A program made the position numbers and the translations under genes. The notes beneath the pieces are model-generated. The model saw nothing but the letters and a program-made list of their open reading frames with translations, had not been told where the DNA came from and searched no databases. Below are positions 44,090 through 54,130 of a DNA stretch of 64,000 nt, in pieces; position 1 is the stretch's first letter; every line of letters begins with the position of its first letter. The stretch lies in the NCBI RefSeq assembly GCF_027595985.1, contig NC_073303.1:100769820-100833819 (forward strand), written 5' to 3'. Source of the stretch: Sorex araneus (lineage: Eukaryota; Chordata; Mammalia; Eulipotyphla; Soricidae).

Positions 44090-44272
44090 ATCTTTTTTTA
44101 TTTTTTAAATTTTTCGGTCATACTGAGTGATGCTCAGAAGTTACACCTGGTGTTACACTCAGGAATCACTCCTGGCAGTGCTCAGGGGACCATATGGGAT
44201 GCTGGGGCTTGAATCCGGTTGGCTGTATGCAAGGCAAAAGTCCTACACACTGTACAATTGCTCTGGCCCAGT
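44090..44272 (-). mobile_element. SOR-type SINE, diverged
   Basis: TTTTTCGGTCATACTGAGTG, intact GGACCATATGGGATGCTGGG, head decayed to ACAATTGCTCTGGCCC. Confidence 0.9.
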
Positions 44273-45247
44273 CTAATCTAAGCATAAACACTGTCATAAA
44301 ATTTGGCAGGAAGAAGTGGTAACAGGGAGTATGGGTGAGGTCTATACTCATTGCACCTCAGGGTGGTTAATTTTATGGGTCATCTTGATTGAGCCATATA
44401 CATAGATATTTACTCACACATGTCTCTCTGAAAGTGTTTAAATTTTTTTTTAAAGAAGTAAACATAGAAATCAACAGACATTAAGTAAAGCAGATTACTT
44501 GTCATAATGTGGGTGAGTCTCATCTAAGCAGTTGAAGGCTATGGGAAAAAGATTCACTTTTCTTATGTAGAAGGAATTCTGACAGTGATTCCCCCTTGAC
44601 CTTGAACTATAATTCTTTTGGCCCCCAGCACATTTTGGATTTGTCAGTTCCCAAATTTTGTGAGACAATTTTTTAAAATTTTCTCTTCCTACTCATTTAT
44701 ACACATAATCATTTCATATTTATAGCACATACAGCTTTACATATGTACTATACACATACATGTACTTGTACACACTTATCATTTGGGCTGTGTTTATCTG
44801 GTTAGCCTGATTAATACAACACCAATGAGATGGGTATATTACTTTGTTCATTTTTACAAATGAGAAAACATAGAGGTTAAATGACATTTTCAAGTTCATT
44901 CTTGAAAGTGGGGAAGTGGGGAAGAACCAGCAACCACCTGCCAGTTTTGCTTCTTAGTCTATTTCATTCAATATTTAATTATTTTTCAGAGCTGTGGCTC
45001 AAATCCAGCGTCTAACATATGTAAGGCAAGCATTCAACTTTTGAGCTACCTACCTTTTCTCCTCTCAGATTTAAAGAGTGACTTTTTATGAAATACAGAC
45101 TTGAAAACTCAAATTTCTATGTAGCAGAAAAAAAATATCACTACTAACTCTAGGACTCCAAATTCTCTCTCTCCCCTTGTATCCACTAGTAGCAAACTGT
45201 TGTACCTAAAGGATAATTCCAGTTGATGACTTTCAGCTGTGTTCTGG
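44273..45247. other. Unique AT-rich sequence; possible old SINE head at 44985-45055
   Basis: GTGGCTCAAATCCAGCGTCT ... GTAAGGCAAGCATTCAACTT suggests the head of an old tRNA-type SINE. Otherwise nothing recognised. Confidence 0.4.
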
Positions 45248-45254
45248 ACACACA

Positions 45255-45301
<47 letters not shown>
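45248..45301. repeat. (CA)n microsatellite
   Basis: About 26 CA units with one AAA interruption near the left end. Confidence 0.98.
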
Positions 45302-45303
<2 letters not shown>

Positions 45304-46085
45304 AAATGAACCTAATGGGGCTTTGCCTTCTTCTCTTCCAATTCATTTGCTCCCTTCTACTTTATGGCTGGGCACTTTGGCTTACTGAAACCTCTCGAGG
45401 GTCTCCCAACTCACATTCATGACAATCCTCAATGAGATTCTTCCAGCTGCCATGGATGTTAGCAGTATCCAAGGTTCAGAACGATCTCTCCCAGCCAAAC
45501 ATTTGGTTGGTTTAAAATGCATTCTCATCTTGCCATAGTGGTTATGTGTTTTTAATCTTTTCCTTTCTCCTTTTTTTTTCTATTTGAGTTACTAACATCT
45601 TTCAGTTATGCACTTCTTGCCCAAGTACTTGGGATGTTACCCAAAGTGATGGTACTGTCTACTTAATTTCTACCAGTTTCAACTCTGGTAGCTAGAATTC
45701 TCTTCTGATTATCAAGTGTTTGGAGGGTGGTCCTCTGCTCTGAGAAGGGGTCCTAGGAGTCAGTTCTCTCCTGATCCCCTACTTAAAAAAGAAAACAACA
45801 AACCTCACTGTTCTTATTTATTCTTTCAGCCATCTTATTTATAATATTACATATGCATTCTATATAATATGGATTATAATAAAGTTTATATAATGATTAA
45901 CATAAGCTCTATTGAGATATATCTTTGCACAATGAATGACCTATTTAGTTGCACAGTTTTGTTATTTTTTAACTTATTTGTTCACCCATGAAACCATCAG
46001 CATAATGAAGACAATGACTACTTATTGTCATAGAGCTTCCCGTACCCCTTTGTATTCTCTCCTCTTCCTGTATTCTTCTCCATAC
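45302..46085. other. Unique non-coding sequence
   Basis: No repeat recognised; no coding evidence. Confidence 0.45.
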
Positions 46086-46089
46086 ACAC

Positions 46090-46305
46090 TAGTTTGCATT
46101 TTGGAGGTCTTCCAAGCAGTGCTTATGGGGGACCCCATCCAGGATTTTAGGTCAACTGGCTTGGCAGTTTAATATAAGGGCCTAACGGTACAATAATGCT
46201 CTGACCCTGCTGTTCTGGGGGTCTCCACGGCTGTACCCAGTGATGCTCAGTACATTGAATCTGGATCAGGCACATGCTGGCTATATACCCTAATTGAAGT
46301 ACTAT
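46090..46305 (-). mobile_element. Old SINE-like sequence, two pieces
   Basis: CAAGCAGTGCTTATGGGGGA ... AATAATGCTCTGACCCTGC and GGGGGTCTCCACGGCTGTAC ... GATCAGGCACATGCTGGC are two decayed body/head fragments. Confidence 0.4.
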
Positions 46306-46329
46306 TATAGTTTTCAGTTTTAAAACTCT

Positions 46330-47098
46330 TTTTAAAAAAATTTTTTTTATTAGTGAATCACTGTGAGGTACAGTTACAAACTTGAACTTTCATGTTTGCA
46401 TTTCAGTCATACTGTGATCATTTACATCCATCCCTCCACCAGTGCCCATTTTTCTCCATCAATGCTCCCAGTATCCCTCCCACTACCCCCACCCTAACCC
46501 CACCACCCCACCCTACCTCTGTGGCAGGGCATTCCCTTTTGTTCTCTCTCCTTTTGGGTGTTGTAGTTTGCAATAGAGGTATTGAGTGGCCATCATGTTT
46601 GGTCTACAGTCTACTTTCAGCACACATCCTTCAACCCGAGTGGGTCCTTCCAACATCCTCTACTTGGTGTTCCCTTCTCTATCTCAGCTGCTTTTTCCCC
46701 CAGCATGTGAGGCCAGTTTCCAAGCTGTGGGGCAGACCTCCTGGTTCTTATCTCTACTACTCTTGGGTATTAGTATCCCATTCTGTTACTTCATATTCCA
46801 CAGATGAGTGTGATCTTTCTATGTCTTTCTCTTTCTTTCTGACTCATTTCACTTAACATAATACTTTCCATGTTGATCCACTTATATGCAAATTTCATGA
46901 CTTCATCTTTTCTAACAGCTGCATGGTATTCCACTGTGTAGATGTACCAAAGTTTCTTCAACCAGTCATCTGTTTTTGGGCACTTGGGTTTTCTCCAGAT
47001 TTTGGCTATTGTAAACAGTGCTGCAATGAACATACAAATGCAGATGTCATATCTACTATACGTTTTTGCCTCTCCAGGATATATTCCCAGGAGTAAAA
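46330..47098 (-). mobile_element. L1 3' end including ORF2 C-terminus
   Basis: The minus strand reads AKIWRKPKCPKT, then YTVEYHAAVRKDEVMKF and ESIMLSEMSQKE (46791-47033), the end of L1 ORF2, followed by the shrew-type 3' UTR. Diverged target-site duplication TAAAACTCTTTTT / TAAAACACTCTTTTT. A non-functional 5' truncation. Confidence 0.93.
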
Positions 47099-47394
47099 CA
47101 CTCTTTTTTTGAGGCTCCTTAGGACTACTACTGCTCTTTGGGACAAACAGTGCTGGAGACCCGTTGTTTCTCAGGGGACTATAATAGTATTCTCAGAGAC
47201 ACCATTGCACAAACCAGGCCTGTGCTCTAGTTCTTTGAGTTCTTTTTCTGTCCCTTGTTTGCAGAATTTTTCACAAATGAGTCAAGGAATGTATACTATA
47301 CATTTTCCTTCCTAGCTTTTTCTATTCAGAATACTTATTTTTGAGATTTATCCATGCAGGTTTATTTACTTCTCTTCCTCCAAGCAGTGCGGCA

Positions 47395-47652
47395 TAAAAT
47401 TGATATCACTGTCACTGTCAACCTGTTGCTCATCGATTTGCTTGAGCGGGCACCAGTAATGTCTCCATTGTGAGACTTGTTACTGTTTTTTTTGGCATAT
47501 GAATACTCCATGGGTAGCTTGCCAGGCTCTGCCATGTGGACGGGATACTCCCAGTAGCTTGCCAAGCTCTCCAAGAGGGGCAGAGGAATCAAACCTGGGT
47601 TGGCCGAGTGCAAGGTGAACGCCCTACCCACTGTGTTACAGCTCAGTCCTCT
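47395..47652 (-). mobile_element. RTE-tailed SINE, full length
   Basis: Tail complement begins GTCACTGTCAACCTGTTGCT; middle with both GGCAAG repeats; head ends GTGTTACAGCTCAGTCCT, partly decayed. In the minus strand, 'GVTRGLSCNTVGRAFTLH'-type shadows arise from the head only. Confidence 0.88.
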
Positions 47653-48044
47653 AGTCACGTCCATCAAAGGTCTCTGGTCAATGAATGAGCTTCCAGTTGG
47701 AGCAGATAGCTAGAACAATCTGCTATACATGGGAGAAGGGAGAGGTAACTCATGGCATGTTGGTCACCCTGTTCTTGTGGGATCTACCAACTCTAGGTAA
47801 AGTATACAGAAACAGAAATTCTGGGTTTGTCCTTAGCAAGTCTAAACCTAGACCATAAAGTTACAGAAGACAATGGACATGAAATCATACAATTGATATA
47901 CCACCATTTATTTATCCATTCGCTGAGGGCAGATAAGTGGTGATTGTTATCAGTTTTATAAATACTTCTGTAAAACACTTAGTAGAGGCCTCAGTTTCCA
48001 CTTTTCTAGTAGGAACAAAAGTGTTCTATCTTCCAGGGTAATTT

Positions 48045-48235
48045 ATCTTTCTGGGGGGCTGTGGGTGGGGAGGCACATGCAGTGGTGCTCAGGGACTATT
48101 TCCGGTTCAGTGAAGAGAGATTGCTTCTAGCCATGCTTGGGGGACCATATGTTGCTAGAGGTTGGACTCTACGTTCCCACCTGCAAAGCATACTCTTCAG
48201 TCTTTTGAACTGTCTCCTTCGCCCCAGTATTTTAC
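48045..48235 (-). mobile_element. Old SOR-related SINE
   Basis: GGTGCTCAGGGACTATTTCC, GGGGGACCATATGTTGCTAG and CTGTCTCCTTCGCCCC mark body and head. Confidence 0.65.
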
Positions 48236-48455
48236 TTTTAAAGAAACTTCCAAACTGTTTTCCAAATGTACTGTTTTACATTTCCACTGGCAGTGCATTG
48301 AAGAGATCTAGTTATTCTACATTCTAGCTTACACATAGTGTGGTCAGATGTTTTTGAGGTAGGTTTACTAGTCCATGTGGAGTGACATTTGTAGCTTTAA
48401 TTTGCATCTTCTAATGATTCATTACTTTGAGAAAATTTTCATGTGCTTGTACAGT

Positions 48456-48705
48456 CCCCATACCACAAACTACACTGCCAAGTTTCTCAGATTTGGGGAA
48501 ATTCTAGCAATTAGCACATCTAGAGTGCGATGATTAAAACTAGAGAAACCCCATTCATGAAGGTGATTATGATGTCTTTTAATTTTTTATTTAATATTTT
48601 CTTATTTCTTGGAGGGTTATTTATATATTATGAATTGAAATAGTTTGTCCAACATGTGATCTGCTGATTTTCTTTTAGTCTGTGCCTGCTTATCTTTCTT
48701 TTTCT
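48456..48705 (-). mobile_element. Older L1 fragment
   Basis: AGGGTTATTTATATATTATG then GTCCAACATGTGATCTGCTG has the order of an antisense L1 3' region, continuing the 47230-48455 element. Confidence 0.5.
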
Positions 48706-48711
48706 AACTTC

Positions 48712-48780
48712 TTTTTTTTTTTTGTGGGTGGTACTGGGGATCAAACTCAGGGTCTTAGACATGTCTTTTCAAGAGAAAGA
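48712..48780 (-). mobile_element. Old tRNA-type SINE head
   Basis: T13 run, then GTACTGGGGATCAAACTCAG and GGTCTTAGACATGTC: a B-box-like segment of an older family. Confidence 0.5.
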
Positions 48781-48804
48781 TAATCACTTATTTTTTCAGT
48801 ATTT

Positions 48805-49905
48805 TTAAAAATTCACTTTTTAAATTGTAGTTTAGGTAACATGATTACAATAGTGTCAATATTTTGGTGTAGAAAGTTATTGTATTTTCACCACCACTGC
48901 CAAAAAGCCCAAGAACCCTCCGCTGCTGTCTTCATGTTACCATTTGTCTAGGTCACCGCTTCATTCCCTCTTCTGCTTAGTGATCTCAGTTTTGTAATAC
49001 CAGGCCAAGAGTTTGTTATTGTTCAATACCACCTATTCCCTTATTTGTCTCTCTCTGTGTTACATATGAATGAAATCATCCAGTATTTGTCCTTCTCCAC
49101 GGAATTATTTCACTTGACATGATACCCTCCAATTCTAGTAATGTTGCTGTGAATTGCATGATTTCAAAGTTCTCATGTTTGAGTTTCAGTCATATAATGT
49201 TCAAACACCCATCCCTCCACCAGTACACATTTTCAACCACCAATGTCCTCAGTATCCCTACTGCCACCCCCACCCCACACCAACCCCTGTCTCTATGGCA
49301 GACAATTTACTTTTTATTCTCTCTCTACCTTTGGGGCATTATGGTTTGCAATACAGATACTGAGAGGCCATCATGTTTGGTCCTTTATCTACTTTCAGCA
49401 CACATCTCTCATCCTGAATGATTCCTCCAACCATCATTGACTTAGTGATTCCTTCTCTATTCCAGCTGCCTTCTCCCCCAGCTCATGAAACAGGCTTCCT
49501 ACCAAGGAGCAATTGTCCTGGTCCTTGTCTCTACTGTCCTGGGGTGTCAGTCTCATTATGTTATTTTATATTCCACAAATGAGTGCATTCCTTCTATGTC
49601 TGTCCCTCCCTTTCTGACTCATTTCACTTAGTGTGATAGTCTTCATGACTTATAAGCAAATTTCATTACTTCATCTTTTCTAACAGCTGCATAGTATTCT
49701 ATTGTGTAGATGTACGAAAGTTTCTTTAATCAGTCATCTGTTCTCCGGCACTCGGGTTGTTTCCAGATTCTGGCTATTGTAAAGAATACTGCAAGAATCA
49801 TCTTTTCTTATGCTGCATTAACATTCCATTGTGTGAATATATCAAAAGTTCTTCATTTATTCATCTGTTGAATAGTCATGTCCTGGGCATTGTACTAAGC
49901 TCTGA
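48805..49905 (-). mobile_element. Older L1 3' region carrying a younger L1
   Basis: Old pieces: GTTTAGGTAACATGATTACA to GCATGATTTCA (48827-49167) and ATCATCTTTTCTTATGCTGC to about 49905. They resume across the younger element as one antisense L1. Confidence 0.7.
49160..49795 (-). mobile_element. L1 3' end nested in an older L1
   Basis: Shrew-type tail in antisense: TTCAGTCATATAATGTTCAA ... AACAGCTGCATAGTATTCT ... CTGGCTATTGTAAAGAATAC. It sits inside the 48805-49905 element, so it is younger. Confidence 0.88.
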
Positions 49906-50009
49906 AATGAAATAGATGAAAGCACCTTGGATGAAGTCCAATTTATCACCTTACTTTTGGGGGAACATACATTTTGATCACATGTATGAAAGAATGTATT
50001 TATTTATTT

Positions 50010-50560
50010 TTAAAAATTTAATTCAATTAAAAATTCTTATTAAAGAGCCATGATTTACAAAGTCAGTGATAGTTGAGTTTTAGGCATATAATAATTCAAA
50101 ATAAATCCCTCCACCAGTGTCAACTTCCCTCCACCCGTGTACCCTGATTTCCCTCTCCATCCCAACCCCCACTCCAACCCACCTATCAACGTGGCGGGCA
50201 CATTACAGAGTTTCAAGTGGTTGCCATGCTTTCAGTTTTGCTGGATCTGTGTTTTGAATATATGGGTCTGCCCGTCATCCATATCACTGGTATAACTGAA
50301 GCCCTGATGCCTGTTAACCCATTACTTCTAGTACTCTTCTTCCCCCTTGATTTCTTTCCTTCTCTGCCTGCCTCCTCTCTAAACACTGGGGTCAAGGGTG
50401 ATCTAGGCATCCCCCTTTACTACAATACACAACCTCACCCCCTCACCCAGTATTGAACAGATTAGTGAGGTCATCCTGTGTTTGGCTTACTTCAATCAAC
50501 ATGGTATCTTCCAGTTCCAACCAGGTTGCAATTTCTGAGTTCTCTATTTTGGTTCCTTGA
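50010..50560 (-). mobile_element. Older L1 3' end, distinct subfamily
   Basis: Antisense: AATTAAAAATTCTTATTAAA start, CCAACCCCCACTCCAACCCA pyrimidine tract, and TCAACATGGTATCTTCCAGT at the ORF2 side. Differs in wording from the young tails. Confidence 0.65.
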
Positions 50561-50689
50561 TATGTGCTAGTACAAATATCACACTTTTTGGGCTGATTTT
50601 TTCTCTGAGTAATTTCTACACTTGATATTATTTTAAGTATAGTGAAGTTTAGGATTCTGTACTTAATACCTTATTTTCATCACTTAAAA

Positions 50690-50823
50690 ATATTTGGACA
50701 ATGCCCAGTGGCCACTCCTGGCAGTGTTTAAGGGATAGTTACAGGTCCAGGGTCAGGGATCAAACTATGGTAGGTTGTTGTGCAAGGCAGATACCTTAAC
50801 TCCTGTAATACATTTCTAGTCCC
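50690..50823 (-). mobile_element. Old SINE fragment
   Basis: GGCCACTCCTGGCAGTGTTT ... GGTCAGGGATCAAACTATGG ... ACATTTCTAGTCCC is a short body-to-head run. Confidence 0.6.
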
Positions 50824-50896
50824 ATTTGATATCTGGTTTGAAGCAATTTGGCTATGGTATTCCTGAATGTAGTTTTTTCCATGTTCTTTAAGTTTT

Positions 50897-51068
50897 TATT
50901 TTTTGCTTTTGGATTACACCCAGCCATGCTCAGGGGTTACTCCTGGCTCTGTGCTCAGGAATTACTCCTGGTGGTGCTTGGGGGACCATATGGGATGCTG
51001 GGAATGGAACCTGGGTTGGCCGCATGCAAGGCAAACGCCCTACCCGCTGTGCTATCTCTCCAGCCCCC
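50897..51068 (-). mobile_element. SOR-type SINE, full length
   Basis: TTTTGGATTACACCCAGCCA variant tail junction; intact head CTATCTCTCCAGCCCC. TAAGTTT on both sides is a weak target-site duplication. Confidence 0.93.
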
Positions 51069-51164
51069 TAAGTTTGGTTTTTAACTTATTTTTTCCTGAT
51101 TCTTGAAAAAAGAAATATTTATATATATGTGTATATATATATATATGTCTGCCTGCTTTCCCCA

Positions 51165-51788
51165 GTCTCTGGTGACCCGAGGGTCACACCCGTAAGCCAC
51201 CTCCAGATAATCTCCTCTTCAGCCACCCTCTAGAACTCACGGCTGCTTCTCCCAGAAGGGAGCATAAAATGAGGCCCCCATAACCATGCAACCAGACTCC
51301 GTGCCAGGCTGTTTTCACTCGGGGTGCCCCGGGGCAGGGCATGTGAGAGCTCTCACCACCCCAAGGGACCCAGGCCTGGAGCCGACCTCCACTACCCAAC
51401 TACTGCCATGCTCCAGGCCACTTTCCACGTGTTCGGCCAAGCTTCATGCATGAATGAACATATTCCTGGACCACATGGCTGCTACACATCATCACAGAGG
51501 GAAATAAATATATATGCCTCTTGGAGAATCCAGCAGGCTATCAAGAATATCCCTCCCGCATGGCAGAGCCTGGCAAGCTCCTGTGGCATATTCAAACTGC
51601 CAGAAACAGTAACAATAAGAGGTCCCATTACCCTGACCCTGAAAAAAGCCTCCAGTTGTTGGGAAAGACTAGTAAGGAGAGGCTGCTAAAATCTCAGGGC
51701 TGGGACAGATGGAGATGTTACTGGCGCCTGCTCGAATAAATCAATGAACACCGGGATGACAGTGATACAGTGATACAGTGAGAGTGAT

Positions 51789-51790
<2 letters not shown>
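51165..51790 (+). mobile_element. Composite non-autonomous element ending in the RTE tail
   Basis: Three modules. (1) 51165-51500, sequence not seen in SINEs, containing GAGGGTCACACCCGTAAG and GGGACCCAGGCCTGGAGCC. (2) 51525-51610, the RTE-tailed SINE middle (GCATGGCAGAGCCTGGCAAG). (3) 51610-51770, an extended tail with CTGACCCTGAAAAAAGCCTC, then GGAGATGTTACTGGCGCC, ending in GATACAGT repeats. No tRNA head. Module 1 recurs in opposite orientation at 60430-60760. It may be an internally deleted RTE (5' UTR joined to 3' end); that is inference. Confidence 0.75.

Positions 51791-51791
<1 letters not shown>

Positions 51792-51828
<37 letters not shown>
51792..51828. repeat. (TG)n microsatellite between two tail-to-tail elements
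   Basis: About 18 TG units lying exactly where the 3' tails of the plus-strand composite and the minus-strand RTE meet; probably grown from tail repeats. Confidence 0.95.
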
Positions 51829-51830
<2 letters not shown>

Positions 51831-53062
51831 AGACTTATCACTTGTCATCCCGTTGATCTTCGATTTGCTCAAGCAGGCGCCAGTAATGTCTCCATTCGTC
51901 CCTGTCATGTGCTAGTGTAGCCCAATGGTATCTTCTTGCTCCAGGAACACAAAGAGCCTCAAACTGTTTATTCAGGGTATTGACGAAGAAGTCTGACCAT
52001 CTCGTAGGTGGGCAGCCACCACCATCTTTTGATATCCCTTGGAATCCAGTCCGTAACAGTGGTCGTCTCTAAATCGCATTATGTGTCTGGCCCATCTGAT
52101 TTTTGATGCCTTGGCAAATGAGACAGCATCCCTGATTCGTGATCATTGACAGAGGTTGGAACTCTGAATGAATTCCTTCTCTCACTTGAGTGAAATGTGA
52201 TACTCCAAGCATAACTCTTTCGATTCCTCTTTGGGATACCCAAATAGTGGTCTTGTCTTGTTTTCGTAGGGCCCAGGTTTCTGAGGCACATGTTATATTT
52301 AGATGTCATATTTAGTGCAGGAAGAATGGTGGAGTTGAAAAGATGTGCCCGGAGCTGGAGGTTCTTCATCCTGTTAACAACTTCTTCTATGCTCTTGAAG
52401 GCGTTCCACGCTGCTCTCTTAACTCCTGCACAGTTCTGACTCCAAGTCATTCCTCATGTTGAGTTCTCAACCCAGGTACACATAACTGGTGCATTCGGAG
52501 ATGTTTGTTCCATTGAGAGAAAATGGAACATCAGGGACTAGTTTGTTTTTCATGAACATTGTCTTAGTGAGATTCAGTTTCAGTCTGACTTTTCCATACT
52601 CATGGTTGAAGTCGGCCAGCATTTGTGCCGGTTGGCTAATGTTTGGTGTTATGATAATGATGTCATCAGCAAAGTGGAGGTAGTGTAGTTGCTGACTGTC
52701 TATATTCACTCCCATTCCTTCCCAGTCCAGTTGTCCCATGAGGTTCTCGAGGGTGGCACTGAAGAGTTTCGGTGAAATGGTATCACCCTGTCGAACTCCT
52801 CTCTTTACGTCAATGATCACTTCCTTGTAGAATGGTGAGATCCTGGTGGTGAATCCATAATACAGCTCTTGGAGGATCTTTATGTACTGAGTTTGAACGC
52901 CATGTTTGGCTAGGGCTTTGATGACCGATTCAGTCTCAACAGAATTGAAGGCCTTCTTTAAGTCGATGAACGTTAGACAGAGCATCATCTTGAACTCTCG
53001 AGAAACTTCAATGAGCTTGGTCACTGTGTGGATATGTTTGATCATGCTGAATCTATATATGT
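51829..53062 (-). mobile_element. RTE-clade LINE, 5'-truncated, probable RTE1_Sar
   Basis: The minus strand encodes, from 53060 leftward, RT domain (HIHTVTKLIEVSREF, FIDLKKAF, RQGDTISPKLF, HFADD, NGTNISECTSYVYLG), then connector (RAAWNAFKSIEEV, LRAHLFNSTILPAL; 52450-52079), IRDAVSFAKASKIRW near 52140, and the C-terminus RDEWRHYWRLLEQIEDQRDD ending in a stop at 51838-51840. The coding end is almost the element end, as usual for RTE. Stops and frameshifts disable it. The wording resembles nematode RTEs more than BovB; flanking shrew repeats argue against contamination. Confidence 0.9.
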
Positions 53063-53258
53063 CCTTGCTGACGTTGAGGCTGGTTGATCTATCAAGAGGT
53101 GATAAAGTGGTGTTGAAATCTCCAACTAGTATTGTGTTGCTATGGATGTCTTTCTTCAAGTCTATGAGTAGTTGTTTTAAGTATTTTTCTAATCCCTCAC
53201 TAGGTGCACATATATTTAGGAGTTTGAATTCTTCCTGATGTACAAATCCCTTGATCAT
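52467..53258 (-). pseudogene. In-frame L1 endonuclease / RTE reverse transcriptase chimera
   Basis: A 263-codon frame. Residues 1-66 are L1 ORF2 endonuclease C-terminal part (KGFVHQEEFKLLNICAPS; GDFNT at 46-50; SPLDRSTS). From ~67 it is RTE reverse transcriptase: FIDLKKAF 97-104, RQGDTISPKLF 156-166, FADD 196-199. Catalytic aspartates D99, D198 and D199 are all present. It ends at a TGA after YLG where relatives continue with Arg, which would fit a CGA-to-TGA CpG change. The endonuclease N-terminus is missing and I see no promoter, so it is probably an open relic and not a gene. Confidence 0.85.
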
Positions 53259-53690
53259 AAAAAATGACCTTCACTGTCTCTTGTGACCTTCTTCAGTCTG
53301 AAATCAAAGTGATCTGATACCAGTATGGCCACCGAGCTTTTTTTTTTTTTTTTGAGGGAGTTGTTTCCTTTAGAATTGTTATCCAGCCTTTGACTTTGAG
53401 TCTGTATCTGCTCTCACTGTTCTATGTGTTTCTTGCATGCAGCAGATTGTTGGGTTCATTTTTCTGATCCTGAAACTCTGTCTTTTAATTGGTGCATTTA
53501 ATCCATTGACATTGAAAGAGATTATTGTTATGGGGTTTTGTCCCATCTTTCTGCTGGTTTGGTATATCCAAATAATTTTTAATCTCCTCTACTTCTATAT
53601 TTTCAAAGGTCTAATTTTATACATATTTGGTTATTTGAGTTTTCCCCAGATCATTGACAGTAGGTTAGTTTAAAAAGTTTTTTTTTATTT
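53063..53690 (-). mobile_element. L1 ORF2 endonuclease region and upstream, host of the RTE
   Basis: Antisense L1 order: GTTGATCTATCAAGAGGTGA, GGTGCACATATATTTAGGAG, TGACCTTCACTGTCTCTTGT, TCTTTTAATTGGTGCATTTA, AATCCATTGACATTGAAAGA. T15 at 53339-53354 is a slippage tract. Same strand as the RTE, which explains the fusion. Confidence 0.85.
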
Positions 53691-54130
53691 TAATGTCTCA
53701 TTTGAATAATCTCTATGATGGTATCTTTAAGTTACTTGATTTTCTGGGGCTGGAATGGTAGCATAGCAGGTAGGGCGTTTGCCTTGCACTTGGCTGATGC
53801 GGGTTCGCTTCCCAGCATCCTATATGGTCCCCCAGCATGACCAGGAGTAATTCCTGAGTGCATGAGCCAGGAGTAACACCTATGCGTCGCCAGGTGTGAC
53901 CCCAAGAGCAAAAAAAAAAAAAACCGACCCAAAACCAGTTACTTGATTTTCTTCTGTACCACTTAATCTGCTATTGGTCATGTCTTTGTAGTTTTTCATA
54001 TCAAACATAGTAATTTTGGTCTTTATATGTTCCGTTGGCTTTTTTAAATATTGCATGTTAAAAAATTTGTTTTGTACCTGTAAATTTTCATTTATCTAGC
54101 TTCCTAAGCAATGTTTAGAGAAGTTGTAGA
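53691..54130 (-). mobile_element. Probable continuation of the old L1, carrying a SINE
   Basis: AT-rich sequence either side of the 53746 SINE (TTTGTAGTTTTTCATATCAA, ATTTTCATTTATCTAGCTTC) has L1-like composition, but ordered homology is weaker than at 53063-53690. Confidence 0.4.
53746..53937 (+). mobile_element. SOR-type SINE, full length
   Basis: Sense copy with GGTTCGCTTCC B box and an A13 tail with AAACCGACCCAAAACCA. Exact 15-bp target-site duplication GTTACTTGATTTTCT at 53731-53745 and 53938-53952. Confidence 0.97.

Larger units (their letters stand above)
47230..48455 (-). mobile_element. Older L1, interrupted by two SINEs
   Basis: Antisense L1 3' order on both sides of the inserts: GAGATTTATCCATGCAGG (47343), CCATTTATTTATCCATTC (47903), CCAAACTGTTTTCCAAATGT (48250), TTTAATTTGCATCTTCTAAT (48395). 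Confidence 0.75.

Noticed and set aside
46791..47033. 80-codon frame with L1 ORF2 C-terminus as a gene
   Set aside because: A 5'-truncated L1 tail with no start context or remaining catalytic domains.
51829..53062. Nematode contamination of the assembly
   Set aside because: The RTE joins shrew-type L1 and lies amid shrew SINEs in one contiguous sequence, and its tail is shared by many SINEs in the window.
51829..53062. BovB as the identity of the RTE
   Set aside because: The C-terminal and connector wording fits nematode-type RTE better in my memory. Only a phylogeny would settle this.
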